From: Curvibacter cyanobacteriorum
Lineage (GTDB): Bacteria > Pseudomonadota > Gammaproteobacteria > Burkholderiales > Burkholderiaceae_C
Assembly (NCBI RefSeq): GCF_028649475.1
Contig: NZ_JAQSIP010000003.1
Coordinates: 310,001 to 374,000, forward strand
Direction of reading: 5' to 3'
Length of the DNA stretch: 64,000 nt
Below the pieces are notes generated by a model that made no database searches, was not told the DNA's origin, and was given only the letters and a program-made list of their open reading frames with translations. Positions 27,858 through 36,514 of this stretch are shown one piece after another (the stretch's first letter is position 1; every line of letters starts with the position of its first letter). A program made the translations under genes and the position numbers.

Positions 27858-29090
27858 ATGAAAACCGTCCAGAAATCTGCCAAGCTTGCCAACGTCTGCT
27901 ACGACATCCGCGGTCCCATCATGGACCGAGCGCGTCAGATGGAAGACGAAGGTCAAAAGATCATCAAGCTCAACATTGGCAATCTGGCGGTGTTCGGTTT
28001 CGATTCCCCCGAGGAAATCCAGCAGGACATGGTCCGCAACCTGCCGAATTCGGCCGGGTACTCGGACAGCAAGGGCATCTTCGCGGCACGCAAGGCCGTG
28101 ATGCACTACACCCAGCAGCAGGGCATCAAGAACGTCACGCTCGACGACATCTACCTGGGCAATGGCGCCAGCGAGTTGATCGTCATGGCCACCAACGCCT
28201 TGCTCGACAACGGTGACGAGCTGTTGTTGCCGTCGCCCGATTACCCGCTGTGGACTGCTGCCGTCAGCCTGTCGGGCGCCCGCCCGGTGCATTACCGCTG
28301 CGACGAAGACAACGGCTGGATGCCCAACCTCGACGACATCCGGGCCAAGATCACCCCGCGCACCAAGGGCATTGTGGTGATCAACCCCAACAACCCGACC
28401 GGCGCCCTGTACTCGGACGACCTGCTCAAGGCCATCGTGGCCATCGCCCGCGAACACGGTCTGGTGATCTTTGCCGACGAGGTCTACGACAAGGTGCTGT
28501 ACGACGGCGTCAAGCACACCGCGATCGGTTCGCTCAGCGAAGACGTGCTGACCCTGACCTTCAACTCCCTGTCCAAAAGCTACCGCAGCTGCGGCTACCG
28601 GGCGGGCTGGATGGTGGTGTCGGGCGACAAGAAGCCGGCGCGTGACTACATCGAGGGCCTCAACATGCTCTCCAACATGCGCCTGTGCTCCAACGTGCCG
28701 GGCCAGTATGCGATCCAGACCGCGCTGGGCGGTTACCAAAGCATCAACGACCTGGTCTGCGAGGGCGGACGCCTGCGCCGCCAGCGCGACCTGGCCTACG
28801 AACTGATCACCGCCATCCCGGGGGTCAGCTGCGTCAAGCCGACCGCGGCGCTGTACATGTTCCCGCGCCTGGACCCGGCGGTCTACCCGATCGAGAATGA
28901 CCAGCAGTTCTTCCTCGAGTTGCTCGAGGAAACCCGCGTCATGCTGGTGCAGGGCACCGGCTTCAACTGGCCGGATACCGACCACTTCCGCATCGTGTTC
29001 CTGCCCCATGAGGATGATCTGCGTGAGGCCATCGGCCGCATCGCTCGCTTCCTGGAGCAGTACCGCAAACGCGTTCAAACCGCCGCCTGA
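27858..29090 (+). CDS. alaA: Alanine (glutamate-pyruvate) aminotransferase, AlaA/YfbQ type
   Basis: PLP class I aminotransferase of 410 residues. Lys240 in NSLSKSYRSCGYR holds PLP, and NPNNPTG and FADEVYDKVLYDG are diagnostic. The N-terminus (SAKLANVCYDIRGPIMDRA) is that of AlaA, which makes alanine from pyruvate and glutamate. It heads the alaA-DUF1176-hom-thrC set. The clear GGAGGGG sequence lies 14 bases before the ATG, longer than usual spacing. Confidence 0.93.
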   Translation: MKTVQKSAKLANVCYDIRGPIMDRARQMEDEGQKIIKLNIGNLAVFGFDSPEEIQQDMVRNLPNSAGYSDSKGIFAARKAVMHYTQQQGIKNVTLDDIYLGNGASELIVMATNALLDNGDELLLPSPDYPLWTAAVSLSGARPVHYRCDEDNGWMPNLDDIRAKITPRTKGIVVINPNNPTGALYSDDLLKAIVAIAREHGLVIFADEVYDKVLYDGVKHTAIGSLSEDVLTLTFNSLSKSYRSCGYRAGWMVVSGDKKPARDYIEGLNMLSNMRLCSNVPGQYAIQTALGGYQSINDLVCEGGRLRRQRDLAYELITAIPGVSCVKPTAALYMFPRLDPAVYPIENDQQFFLELLEETRVMLVQGTGFNWPDTDHFRIVFLPHEDDLREAIGRIARFLEQYRKRVQTAA

Positions 29091-29119
29091 GCCCCGCGGC
29101 CCTGACCGGACAGCCGACC

Positions 29120-30118
29120 ATGAAGCGTTACCTCCTGGCCCTCCTGTGTGCCGCCTCGGCCTGGGCCGGGGCCGCACCGCCGGTGCCCAAGCCGGTGCAG
29201 TTCTCGCATGGTCATTGGAGCGTGCTGTGCGACAACAGCCGCACCTGCCGGGCCGAGGGTTACCAGGCCGATGAAGCCGACCCGCGGCCGGTGTCGATGT
29301 TGCTGACGCGGGCCGCCGGGCCCGACACCCCCGTGCAGGTCGAATGGCAGGTCTACAGCGAACCGGCGACCAAGGGCCCGTTGCGCCTCAGCGTGGGCGC
29401 GGTCACTTTGACCGGGCAGGGCGAAGGCGTGCAGACCGTGCCCGCGGCCCAGGTGCCGGCGCTGCTGCGCGAGATGCTCAAAGCCGACGCGGCCACCGTG
29501 CGCGGCGCCCAGGCCGCGGCCGGTGCGTGGCGCCTGTCGCTGGCCGGGCTGAACGCCGTGTTGCTCAAGATGGACGACGTGCAAGGCCGGGTCGACACCC
29601 CGGGAGCCTTGGTGCGACCGGGCAAAAAGCCCGAATCGGCCGTGCCGCCAGCGCCACCGGTGCCGCAACTCAAGGCCGCCAAGCTCGCCGCGCCCCGCGC
29701 CGCTGACGCCGGCCTGCTGCGCCCGCTGCTCGCGGCGCTGCCCACCAAAGTGATGGCCGAGGAGTGCAACGACTCGGACCTCTACCGCACGCAAAGTGAA
29801 GTCGTGCGCCTCACCGATCGCCAGGTGCTGCTGGTCACGCCGTGCCCACAAGGCGCTTACAACGGCACCAGCCTGCTGTGGCTGGCCAATGACCGTCCGC
29901 CCTATCAACTGCAGTTGCAGGACGCCAATGGCGACCTCGACCCCAAGACCGGTCGGGTGGTCAACAGCATGAAGGGCCGGGGCCTGGGCGACTGCTGGTC
30001 GCAGCAGGCCTGGCAATTTGACGGCCAAGCTTTTGTCCTGGCCCGTGAGGCCAGCACCGGCGAATGCCGTGGTTTTCCAGGCGGTGCCTGGGACCTGCCG
30101 TCTTACGTGACGCGCTGA
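29120..30118 (+). CDS. Exported DUF1176 domain protein
   Basis: A 332-residue protein with a signal peptide (MKRYLLALLCAASAWAGA). It has the DUF1176 features: CDNSRTCRAEGY near residue 38, VTPCPQGAYN near 235, and a Cys-containing end ECRGFPGGAWDLP. Four or more cysteines suggest periplasmic disulfides. Function is unknown. It sits between alaA and hom with a 29-base gap before it and a 44-base gap after, so it is probably cotranscribed with amino-acid genes. Confidence 0.85.
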   Translation: MKRYLLALLCAASAWAGAAPPVPKPVQFSHGHWSVLCDNSRTCRAEGYQADEADPRPVSMLLTRAAGPDTPVQVEWQVYSEPATKGPLRLSVGAVTLTGQGEGVQTVPAAQVPALLREMLKADAATVRGAQAAAGAWRLSLAGLNAVLLKMDDVQGRVDTPGALVRPGKKPESAVPPAPPVPQLKAAKLAAPRAADAGLLRPLLAALPTKVMAEECNDSDLYRTQSEVVRLTDRQVLLVTPCPQGAYNGTSLLWLANDRPPYQLQLQDANGDLDPKTGRVVNSMKGRGLGDCWSQQAWQFDGQAFVLAREASTGECRGFPGGAWDLPSYVTR

Positions 30119-30162
30119 CGCCGCGCGCCCCGGTTTATTTTTTGAAACTTGAAGTGAGCTCC

Positions 30163-31485
30163 ATGAAACCCATCCAAGTCGGCCTTTTGGGCATCGGTAC
30201 CGTCGGCAGCGGGACGTTCCACGTTCTGCAGCGCAACCAGGAAGAAATTCGCCGCCGGGCGGGTCGGGGCATTGAGATCACCATGGTGGCCGACCTCGAC
30301 GTGGCGCGCGCGCGCTCGGTCGTGGGCGACCAGGTGCAGGTGGTCAATGACGCCCGCGCCGTGATTGCCAACCCGGACATCGACATCGTCATCGAACTGA
30401 TTGGCGGCTATGGCGTGGCCAAGTCGCTGGTGCTCGAAGCCATTGCCGCGGGCAAGCATGTGGTCACCGCCAACAAGGCGCTGCTGGCCGTGCACGGCAC
30501 CGAGATCTTTGCGGCCGCCTCGGCCAAGGGCGTGATGGTGGCGTTTGAGGCCGCCGTGGCCGGGGGCATCCCGATCATCAAGGCGCTGCGCGAGGGCCTG
30601 ACCGCCAACGCCATCCAGTGGATCGCCGGCATCATCAACGGCACCACCAACTTCATCCTGTCCGAGATGCGTGACAAGGGCCTGGACTTTGACGTGGTGC
30701 TCAAGGAAGCCCAGCGTCTGGGGTATGCCGAAGCCGACCCCACCTTCGACATCGAAGGCGTGGACGCGGCCCACAAAGCCACGCTGATGAGCGCCATCGC
30801 GTTCGGCATCCCGGTGCAGTTCGACAAGGCCTACGTGGAAGGCATCACCAAGCTGTCGGCCGCGGACATCCGCTACGCCGAGCAACTGGGCTACCGCATC
30901 AAGCTGCTGGGCATCACCAAGCGCGCGGCCAACGGCATCGAGCTGCGCGTGCACCCGGCCCTGGTGCCGGCCAAGCGACTGATCGCCAACGTCGAAGGTG
31001 CCATGAACGCCGTCATGGTGCAAGGCGATGCCGTGGGCACCACCCTGTACTACGGCAAGGGCGCGGGCTCTGAGCCCACGGCCAGCGCGGTGATTGCCGA
31101 CCTGGTCGACATCGCGCGCCTGCACACCGCCGACGCCGCCCAGCGCGTGCCCCACCTGGCCTTCCAGCCCGACGAGATGAGCGACGCCCCGGTGCTGCCG
31201 ATGAGCCAAGTGGTGACCAGCTACTACCTGCGCCTGAGCGTGTCCGACGAGGCCGGCGTGCTGGCCCGGGTGACCGGCATCCTGGCCGGCGCAGGCATCA
31301 GCATCGACGCGGTGCTGCAGCGTGAAGCCGACGAAGTGGGGGGCGAGGGTTCGACCCACACCGACCTGATCATCCTGACCCACGACACCGTCGAGGGCAC
31401 GATGGACCGCGCGATCGCCGAGATGCAGGCCCTGCCCACCGTGCTGGCGCCCATCACCCGCATCCGCAAAGAAGAACTGGCCTGA
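30163..31485 (+). CDS. hom: Homoserine dehydrogenase
   Basis: Reduces aspartate semialdehyde to homoserine, for threonine and methionine. From the ATG at 30163 it has 440 residues. The Rossmann motif GLLGIGTVGSG is at 7-17, the substrate region is AGIINGTTNFIL, and the catalytic Lys lies in EAQRLGYAEADPTFDIEG. A C-terminal ACT domain (from about residue 350, LRLSVSDEAGVLARVTGILA) allows feedback control by threonine. It feeds ThrC, encoded next. Confidence 0.97.
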   Translation: MKPIQVGLLGIGTVGSGTFHVLQRNQEEIRRRAGRGIEITMVADLDVARARSVVGDQVQVVNDARAVIANPDIDIVIELIGGYGVAKSLVLEAIAAGKHVVTANKALLAVHGTEIFAAASAKGVMVAFEAAVAGGIPIIKALREGLTANAIQWIAGIINGTTNFILSEMRDKGLDFDVVLKEAQRLGYAEADPTFDIEGVDAAHKATLMSAIAFGIPVQFDKAYVEGITKLSAADIRYAEQLGYRIKLLGITKRAANGIELRVHPALVPAKRLIANVEGAMNAVMVQGDAVGTTLYYGKGAGSEPTASAVIADLVDIARLHTADAAQRVPHLAFQPDEMSDAPVLPMSQVVTSYYLRLSVSDEAGVLARVTGILAGAGISIDAVLQREADEVGGEGSTHTDLIILTHDTVEGTMDRAIAEMQALPTVLAPITRIRKEELA

Positions 31486-31495
31486 GGCCCCGCAG

Positions 31496-31528
31496 CGCAG
31501 CCGCCTGTCCCGGGCGGCCGCGGCTGCG
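31496..31528 (+). terminator. Hairpin between hom and thrC
   Basis: Perfect 9-bp stem CGCAGCCGC / GCGGCTGCG with a 15-base loop, 10 bases after the hom stop. It lacks a T run; possibly an attenuator or processing hairpin. Confidence 0.4.
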
Positions 31529-31593
31529 TCAAAATGGCGCCCTGACCGTGTCCGCGGCAGGTCGCCCTTGAATTGTTGGAACAGGAACAGACC

Positions 31594-33024
31594 GTGAAGT
31601 ACCTGAGCACCCGAGGTCATGCCGACCGCAAGCGTTTTTGTGAAATCCTGCTCGAAGGTCTGGCGCCCGATGGCGGCCTTTACCTGCCCGAGCACTACCC
31701 GCAGGTGGACGACGCCACGCTGACGCGCTGGCGCTCGGTCTACCACGAGCAGGGTTACGCCGAGCTGGCGTTTGAAGTCCTGTCGCTGTACATCGACGAC
31801 ATCCCGGCCGCCGACCTCAAGGCCCTGTGCCACAAGACCTACACCGCCGAGGTGTTTGGCACCGGCGAGATCGTGCCGCTGCGCCACCTCGAAGACGGCC
31901 TGTGGCTCGAAGCCCTGTCCAACGGCCCGACGCTGGCCTTCAAGGACATGGCCATGCAGCTGCTGGGCAACCTGTTCGAGTACGAATTGGCGCGCCGCGG
32001 TGAGGAGCTCAACATCCTGGGCGCCACCTCGGGCGACACCGGCAGCGCAGCCGAGTACGCGATGCGCGGAAAGCAGGGCGTGCGCGTCTTCATGACCAGC
32101 CCGCATGGCCGCATGAGCCCGTTCCAGCAAGCCCAGATGTTCAGCCTGCAGGACGAGAACATCCACAACCTGGCGGTTGAAGGGGTGTTCGACGATTGCC
32201 AGGACATCGTCAAGGCGGTCTCCAACGACCTCGAGTTCAAGCGCAAGTACAAGATCGGCACCGTCAACTCGATCAACTGGGCCCGCCTGCTGGCCCAGGT
32301 GGTGTACTACTTCGCCGGTTACATCCAGGCCACCGAGCAGAACGCGCAGAAGGTCAGCTTCACGGTGCCTTCGGGCAACTTTGGCAACGTCTGCGCGGGC
32401 CATGTGGCCCGCATGATGGGCCTGCCGATCGAGCGCCTGGTGGTGGCCACCAACGAGAACGACGTGCTCGACGAGTTCTTCCGCACCGGCGTCTACCGCG
32501 TGCGCGGCAGTGCCGACACGCACGAGACCTCCAGCCCGTCGATGGACATCTCCAAGGCCAGCAACTTCGAGCGCTTTGTCTTCGACCTGCTGGGCCGCGA
32601 TGCCGCGCGTACCAAGAGCCTGTTCGGTGAGCAGCTGTCGAGTCAGGGCCGTTTTGACCTCAGCGCCGACCCCCTGTTCGCTCAGGCCGCCAGCCGCTAT
32701 GGCTTTGCCAGCGGCCGCAGCACCCACGCTGACCGCCTGGCCACCATCCGCGACAACTTCACCCGCCACGGCGTGACCATCGACACCCACACGGCCGATG
32801 GGGTCAAGGTGGCCCTGGAGCAGCGGGGTCCGGCCGAGGTGCCGATGATCGTGCTGGAAACGGCTTTGCCGATCAAGTTCGCCGCCACCATCGCCGAAGC
32901 CCTGGGCCACGAGCCCGAGCGTCCGGCCCGCTTTGAAGGCATCGAGGCCCTGCCCAAGAAGGTGCAGGTGATCCCGGCCGACGTCGCGGTGGTCAAGGCC
33001 TACATCGAGGCCCATTGCCCCTGA
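31594..33024 (+). CDS. thrC: Threonine synthase
   Basis: PLP enzyme turning O-phosphohomoserine into threonine. It has 476 residues from a GTG start (MKYLSTRGHADRKRF). Lys117 in GPTLAFKDMAMQ binds PLP. The SGDTGSAAEYA and TVPSGNFGN motifs are intact. An in-frame TTG at 31573 would add seven residues; the GTG gives the typical N-terminus and has a purine-rich GGAACAGGAACAG ahead. A terminator follows. Confidence 0.96.
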   Translation: MKYLSTRGHADRKRFCEILLEGLAPDGGLYLPEHYPQVDDATLTRWRSVYHEQGYAELAFEVLSLYIDDIPAADLKALCHKTYTAEVFGTGEIVPLRHLEDGLWLEALSNGPTLAFKDMAMQLLGNLFEYELARRGEELNILGATSGDTGSAAEYAMRGKQGVRVFMTSPHGRMSPFQQAQMFSLQDENIHNLAVEGVFDDCQDIVKAVSNDLEFKRKYKIGTVNSINWARLLAQVVYYFAGYIQATEQNAQKVSFTVPSGNFGNVCAGHVARMMGLPIERLVVATNENDVLDEFFRTGVYRVRGSADTHETSSPSMDISKASNFERFVFDLLGRDAARTKSLFGEQLSSQGRFDLSADPLFAQAASRYGFASGRSTHADRLATIRDNFTRHGVTIDTHTADGVKVALEQRGPAEVPMIVLETALPIKFAATIAEALGHEPERPARFEGIEALPKKVQVIPADVAVVKAYIEAHCP

Positions 33025-33067
33025 TCGCTTGCTGGCGGCCTTGCGTTCGCCGCTGAGCCGCCCCACC

Positions 33068-33089
33068 AAGCCAGCGCCCGCGCTGGCTT
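33068..33089 (+). terminator. Intrinsic terminator after thrC
   Basis: AAGCCAGCG-CCCG-CGCTGGCTT followed by TTT, 43 bases after the thrC stop. It separates threonine genes from molybdenum cofactor genes. Confidence 0.8.
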
Positions 33090-33145
33090 TTTGCCATCCG
33101 GGCCCCGCCGAAAGGGGTTGCGGAGGCCCCCAACCCACCGCACCA

Positions 33146-33167
33146 CGGCACCCCGCAGCGGGTGCCG
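33146..33167 (+). promoter_or_regulatory. Hairpin in the leader of mobB-moeA-moaD
   Basis: Perfect 8-bp stem CGGCACCC / GGGTGCCG with a 6-base loop, about 20 bases before the mobB ATG. A GGGTTG / CAACCC pair lies just upstream. It does not match a riboswitch I recognise. Confidence 0.4.
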
Positions 33168-33187
33168 GATGCACACCGGAGACAGAC

Positions 33188-33733
33188 ATGAAGGTCGTAG
33201 GCTTTGCAGGTTATTCAGGCTCGGGCAAAACCACCTTGCTGGAGCAGGTGATCCCGGCGTTGCGCCAGCGCGGGCTGCGCGTGTCGGTGGTCAAGCACGC
33301 GCACCACCGCTTTGACATCGACCACCCGGGCAAGGACACCTGGCGCCACCGCCAGGCCGGCGCCTTCGAGGTGGTGGTGGCCAGCGAACACCGCCTGGCC
33401 CTGATGCGCGAATACGAACAGCCCTACCGCCTGACGGTGCACCAGATGCTGGCCGAACTGTACGAGGGCGTGGACTGGGTGCTGGTCGAGGGCTTCAAGG
33501 AAAGCGATCTGCTCAAGGTCGAGGTCTGGCGCGCCCCCACGGCCGACTTTGCGGGCCACCCGGCGCGCTACCCCGATGACGATTTCATCGTGGCCATCGC
33601 CACCGATGCGCCTGAGCAGCTGCCCGTGCCCACGGGCCGCCCGCTGCTCGACCTGAACCAGCCCGAGGCCGTGGCGGCCTGGTTGGTCGACAATGGCGAG
33701 AGATTTGAATACTCGTTTGAGAACCGCACATGA
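33188..33733 (+). CDS. mobB: Molybdopterin-guanine dinucleotide biosynthesis protein MobB
   Basis: GTP-binding partner in forming the guanine dinucleotide form of molybdenum cofactor. It has 181 residues. Walker A is GYSGSGKTTLLEQ at 8-20. The conserved KHAHHRFDIDHPGKDTWRHR (20 residues) and LVEGFKESDLLKVEV follow. Its last four bases overlap the moeA start (ATGA). Confidence 0.95.
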   Translation: MKVVGFAGYSGSGKTTLLEQVIPALRQRGLRVSVVKHAHHRFDIDHPGKDTWRHRQAGAFEVVVASEHRLALMREYEQPYRLTVHQMLAELYEGVDWVLVEGFKESDLLKVEVWRAPTADFAGHPARYPDDDFIVAIATDAPEQLPVPTGRPLLDLNQPEAVAAWLVDNGERFEYSFENRT

Positions 33734-34995
33734 ACGCCCCCGCTGCCCCTGCTTTCAAACCCCTGCGCCCGCTCGATGAGGTGCTCAGTGAATTGCTGGC
33801 CTACGCGCGTCCGCTGAACGACCAGCCCTGGGCCCACGAGCCAGTGTCCACCTTCGAGGCCGATGGCCGCGTGTTGGCCGAAGAGGTGCTGTCCCCCCTG
33901 CAAGTGCCGCCGCACGACAACAGTGCCATGGACGGCTACGCCGTGCGCTGTGCCGAGGTGGTCGCCGAAGGCACGGTGCTGCCGGTGTCGCAGCGCATTG
34001 CTGCGGGCGCCGTGCCCCAGCCTTTGCAGCCGGGCACGGCCGCGCGCATCTTCACTGGCGCCCCGATCCCGCCTGGGGCCGATGCGGTACTCATGCAGGA
34101 GGACTGCGAGGCCCTGAGCGACGCGGCAGGCGCGCCCCAGGTGCGCCTCAAGGTGCTGCCGCGCCCCGGCCTGGCGATCCGCCGCGCCGGTGAAGACGTG
34201 GCCCTGGGGCGAGCCGTCCTGAGTGCTGGCCAGCGCCTGCACCCGGCCTCGCTGGGGTTGGCGGCCAGCGTCGGTCGCGCCACCCTGTCGGTGGCCCGAC
34301 GCCCGCGCGTGGCCCTGTTCTCGACCGGCGACGAGCTCGTCATGCCCGGTGAGGTGGCGCCCGAGCAACTGCCCGCCGGGGCGATCTACAACTCGAACCG
34401 TTTCTTTTTGCGCGCCCTGCTGCTGCGCATGGGCTGCGAAGTCAGCGACCTGGGCATCGTGCCCGACGACCTGGCCGCCACCCAGCGCACCCTGGCCGAA
34501 GCTGCCGCGGGCCACGACCTGATCCTCACCAGCGGTGGCGTCAGTGTGGGCGAGGAAGACCACGTCAAGCCCGCCGTGCAGGCGCTGGGCGAACTGCACC
34601 TGTGGCAGCTGGCCATCAAGCCGGGTAAGCCTTTTGCCTACGGCCGGGTGGCGCAAAGCCACTTTGTGGGCCTGCCGGGCAACCCGGTGTCCAGCTTCAT
34701 CACTTTCTTGCTGCTGGTGCGGCCCTTTTTGCTGCGCTTGCAAGGCGTGCAGGATGTGGCCCCCAAGCCGGTGCCGCTGCCCGCACATTTCGTCTGGGCC
34801 AAGGCCGACAAGCGCCGCGAGTTCCTGCGCGTCTGGCGCAACCCGCAGGGGGGGCTGGACCTGTTTGCCAACCAGGGCTCGGGCGTGCTGACCTCGGCCG
34901 TGTGGGGCGACGGGGTGGTCGACAACGCCCCGGGCACCCGCATCGCGCACGGCGACCTGGTGCCCTTCATTTCGTTTGCGGAGCTGCTGTCATGA
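33730..34995 (+). CDS. moeA: Molybdopterin molybdenumtransferase
   Basis: Inserts molybdate into adenylylated molybdopterin. It has 421 residues. Marks are HDNSAMDGYAV, IFTGAPIPPGADAV, the central domain VALFSTGDELV, LTSGGVSVGEEDHVK and GLPGNPVSSF. Overlaps join it to mobB and moaD. Confidence 0.97.
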   Translation: MNAPAAPAFKPLRPLDEVLSELLAYARPLNDQPWAHEPVSTFEADGRVLAEEVLSPLQVPPHDNSAMDGYAVRCAEVVAEGTVLPVSQRIAAGAVPQPLQPGTAARIFTGAPIPPGADAVLMQEDCEALSDAAGAPQVRLKVLPRPGLAIRRAGEDVALGRAVLSAGQRLHPASLGLAASVGRATLSVARRPRVALFSTGDELVMPGEVAPEQLPAGAIYNSNRFFLRALLLRMGCEVSDLGIVPDDLAATQRTLAEAAAGHDLILTSGGVSVGEEDHVKPAVQALGELHLWQLAIKPGKPFAYGRVAQSHFVGLPGNPVSSFITFLLLVRPFLLRLQGVQDVAPKPVPLPAHFVWAKADKRREFLRVWRNPQGGLDLFANQGSGVLTSAVWGDGVVDNAPGTRIAHGDLVPFISFAELLS

Positions 34996-35255
34996 GCGCT
35001 GAACTTCAACTGACCCTGCGCTACTTTGCGTCGATCCGCGAAGCCTTGGGCCGGGGCACCGAGGCCTGGGTCACCCAGGCGCCCACCCTGGGTGCGCTGC
35101 GTGACGAGCTGATCGCCCGCGGCGGCCCCTATGCCGAGGCCCTGTCACGCCAGCGCCCCGTGCGCCTGGCGCTGAACCAGGACCTCAGCGACGACAGCGC
35201 GGCCCTGGTGCCGGGCGCTGAAGTGGCGTTTTTTCCGCCAGTCACGGGCGGTTGA
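34992..35255 (+). CDS. moaD: Molybdopterin synthase sulfur carrier subunit
   Basis: Ubiquitin-fold small subunit of molybdopterin synthase, 87 residues, ending in the Gly-Gly (FFPPVTGG) that carries the thiocarboxylate. The N-terminus is ELQLTLRYFASIREALG. The ATG overlaps moeA by four bases. Its partner MoaE is encoded 4.9 kb away rather than next door. The stop codon falls inside the first unit of a decanucleotide repeat. Confidence 0.95.
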   Translation: MSAELQLTLRYFASIREALGRGTEAWVTQAPTLGALRDELIARGGPYAEALSRQRPVRLALNQDLSDDSAALVPGAEVAFFPPVTGG

Positions 35256-35320
35256 GGGTGATTGCCGGCGATTGCCGGCGATTGCCGGCGATTGAGGGCG
35301 ATTGAGGGCGATTGAGGGCG
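35251..35320. repeat. Decanucleotide tandem repeat at the moaD stop
   Basis: Seven 10-base units: GTTGAGGGTG once, then ATTGCCGGCG three times, then ATTGAGGGCG three times. The first unit contains the moaD stop. The rest is non-coding. Two blocks of identical variants point to two recent local duplications. Confidence 0.95.
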
Positions 35321-35405
35321 TGCGGCCCGGGGCAGCCACACCACCCCAGGCCCGCCATCGGCTTGGGGTGCGCGCCCGGGGCCGGCCTCGAGTCCGTCAG
35401 GGGCG

Positions 35406-35750
35406 TCAGGGGGGGGCGGCAGGGGTGTCCGGCTCGGTGGCCGGTGGCAGCGCCGGGCAGGCCCAGTTCAGCAGCTCGGCCAGGCGGCTCACCACCCAGT
35501 CGGCTTCGCCAGCGCTGACGCCCGCGTCCGGGCTGCGCAGCCCCGCGTGCAGGCTCAGCAGGATGCCCGACTCCGACGGGGCTTGGGCGTGGTAGAGCAA
35601 CTGGGCATGTTCGACCAGCTGGGTGGCCAGGTCTTCGCACAGCTCGTAGCGCTGGCGCACCACCTCGCTGGGCTCGCGCAGGCGCTGGCGCGTGTCGCTG
35701 AACACCGCGATGAAGCTCGGCGGTACCCAGATCTGGTTCTCGTCTTCCAT
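35406..35750 (-). CDS. Conserved small protein of unknown function
   Basis: About 114 residues starting MEDENQIWVPPSFIAVFSD. The core has RYELCEDLATQLVEHAQLLY and a second conserved-looking block with a WVVSRLAELL end. The composition is that of a compact, helical cytoplasmic protein. I recall similar uncharacterised proteins in Comamonadaceae but cannot name a function. An in-frame ATG at 35762 adds four residues. It runs with the next small gene, 39 bases downstream of it. Confidence 0.7.
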   Translation of the reverse strand: MEDENQIWVPPSFIAVFSDTRQRLREPSEVVRQRYELCEDLATQLVEHAQLLYHAQAPSESGILLSLHAGLRSPDAGVSAGEADWVVSRLAELLNWACPALPPATEPDTPAAPP

Positions 35751-35789
35751 CGAAAGGCTCATGGCGGGCTCATTGCGGTTAGGTGGGGC

Positions 35790-36044
35790 TCAATCGGGCA
35801 CGAAGCGGCTTTTGAAGCGGGCTTCGTCCTCGGGCCGCTCGAAGGTCACCATCTGCCCCATCTTCATGTCGCTCAGGCGGCAGGCCGCGAACAGGCTGTA
35901 CTTGCCCCCCAGGTTGTAGCTGGGCAGATCGATCAGCGCGTAGGGGTAGGGCAGGAACAACTGGTGCTCAAACACCACCCGGTGCTCGTTGCGCGGGGAG
36001 GGGAACAGCTTGTAGCCGTCGATGGTGATGGTTTGCGTGGCCAT
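35790..36044 (-). CDS. Small hypothetical protein
   Basis: 84 residues, starting MATQTITIDGYKLFPSPRNE. It is mostly beta-strand-like, with aromatic clusters (QLFLPYPYALIDLPSYNLG) and a charged end (ERPEDEARFKSRF). No family recognised. It is divergent from the small gene at 36113 and followed by the unknown gene at 35750. Confidence 0.65.
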   Translation of the reverse strand: MATQTITIDGYKLFPSPRNEHRVVFEHQLFLPYPYALIDLPSYNLGGKYSLFAACRLSDMKMGQMVTFERPEDEARFKSRFVPD

Positions 36045-36112
36045 GGTGCTGGGGGCGTTAAAGTGCTGCCGAATGCTACCCGGATTGGCGGGGTGCTGAT
36101 TGAAAGGAAATC

Positions 36113-36340
36113 ATGGCCAAAAACAACAACGAATGGACGCTCAAGGTGATGGCCTTGCTGAAGGCCGGCAACGCCCAGGCGGCCATCGGCCAGATCAAGG
36201 TGGCCCCCACCGTGGGCGACCTGCGCCGATTGCAGGCCGCCTTGCTGGCGCCCGGCGCCCCGCGCCTGAAGAATGTGGACGAGGTGGTGGCCGACCAGAT
36301 CGTCGCGCTGTCGGCCCCGCGTCTGCACCGCTCGCCTTGA
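36113..36340 (+). CDS. Small hypothetical protein
   Basis: 75 residues, MAKNNNEWTLKVMALLKAGN at the start and LKNVDEVVADQIVALSAPRL at the end. It is probably helical and cytoplasmic. A GAAAGGAAA purine tract precedes the ATG. No family recognised. The 174 bases between this gene and the next hold no gene or clear promoter that I can see. Confidence 0.6.
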   Translation: MAKNNNEWTLKVMALLKAGNAQAAIGQIKVAPTVGDLRRLQAALLAPGAPRLKNVDEVVADQIVALSAPRLHRSP

Positions 36341-36514
36341 GCCAGCCCCTGTCGCGGTGCCTTGTGGGGGCCCACGGCCCACTCACTGGCCCCCTTGCCT
36401 CGGGGGCTCCGGCTCAGTGGGGGCGGCGCCACACCACGCGCTCCCGCTCAACCCACCGTGGTGGCGGCGGCCCCAGCCACCCACCCCCGATCGTTACCCA
36501 TTGCCTGAACCCCG

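Noticed and set aside
30103-33189. A 1028-codon open frame antisense to hom and thrC
   Set aside because: GC-rich codon bias removes stops from the complementary frame. The translation is rich in His, Gly, Val and Gln without any domain, and the sense genes are certain.
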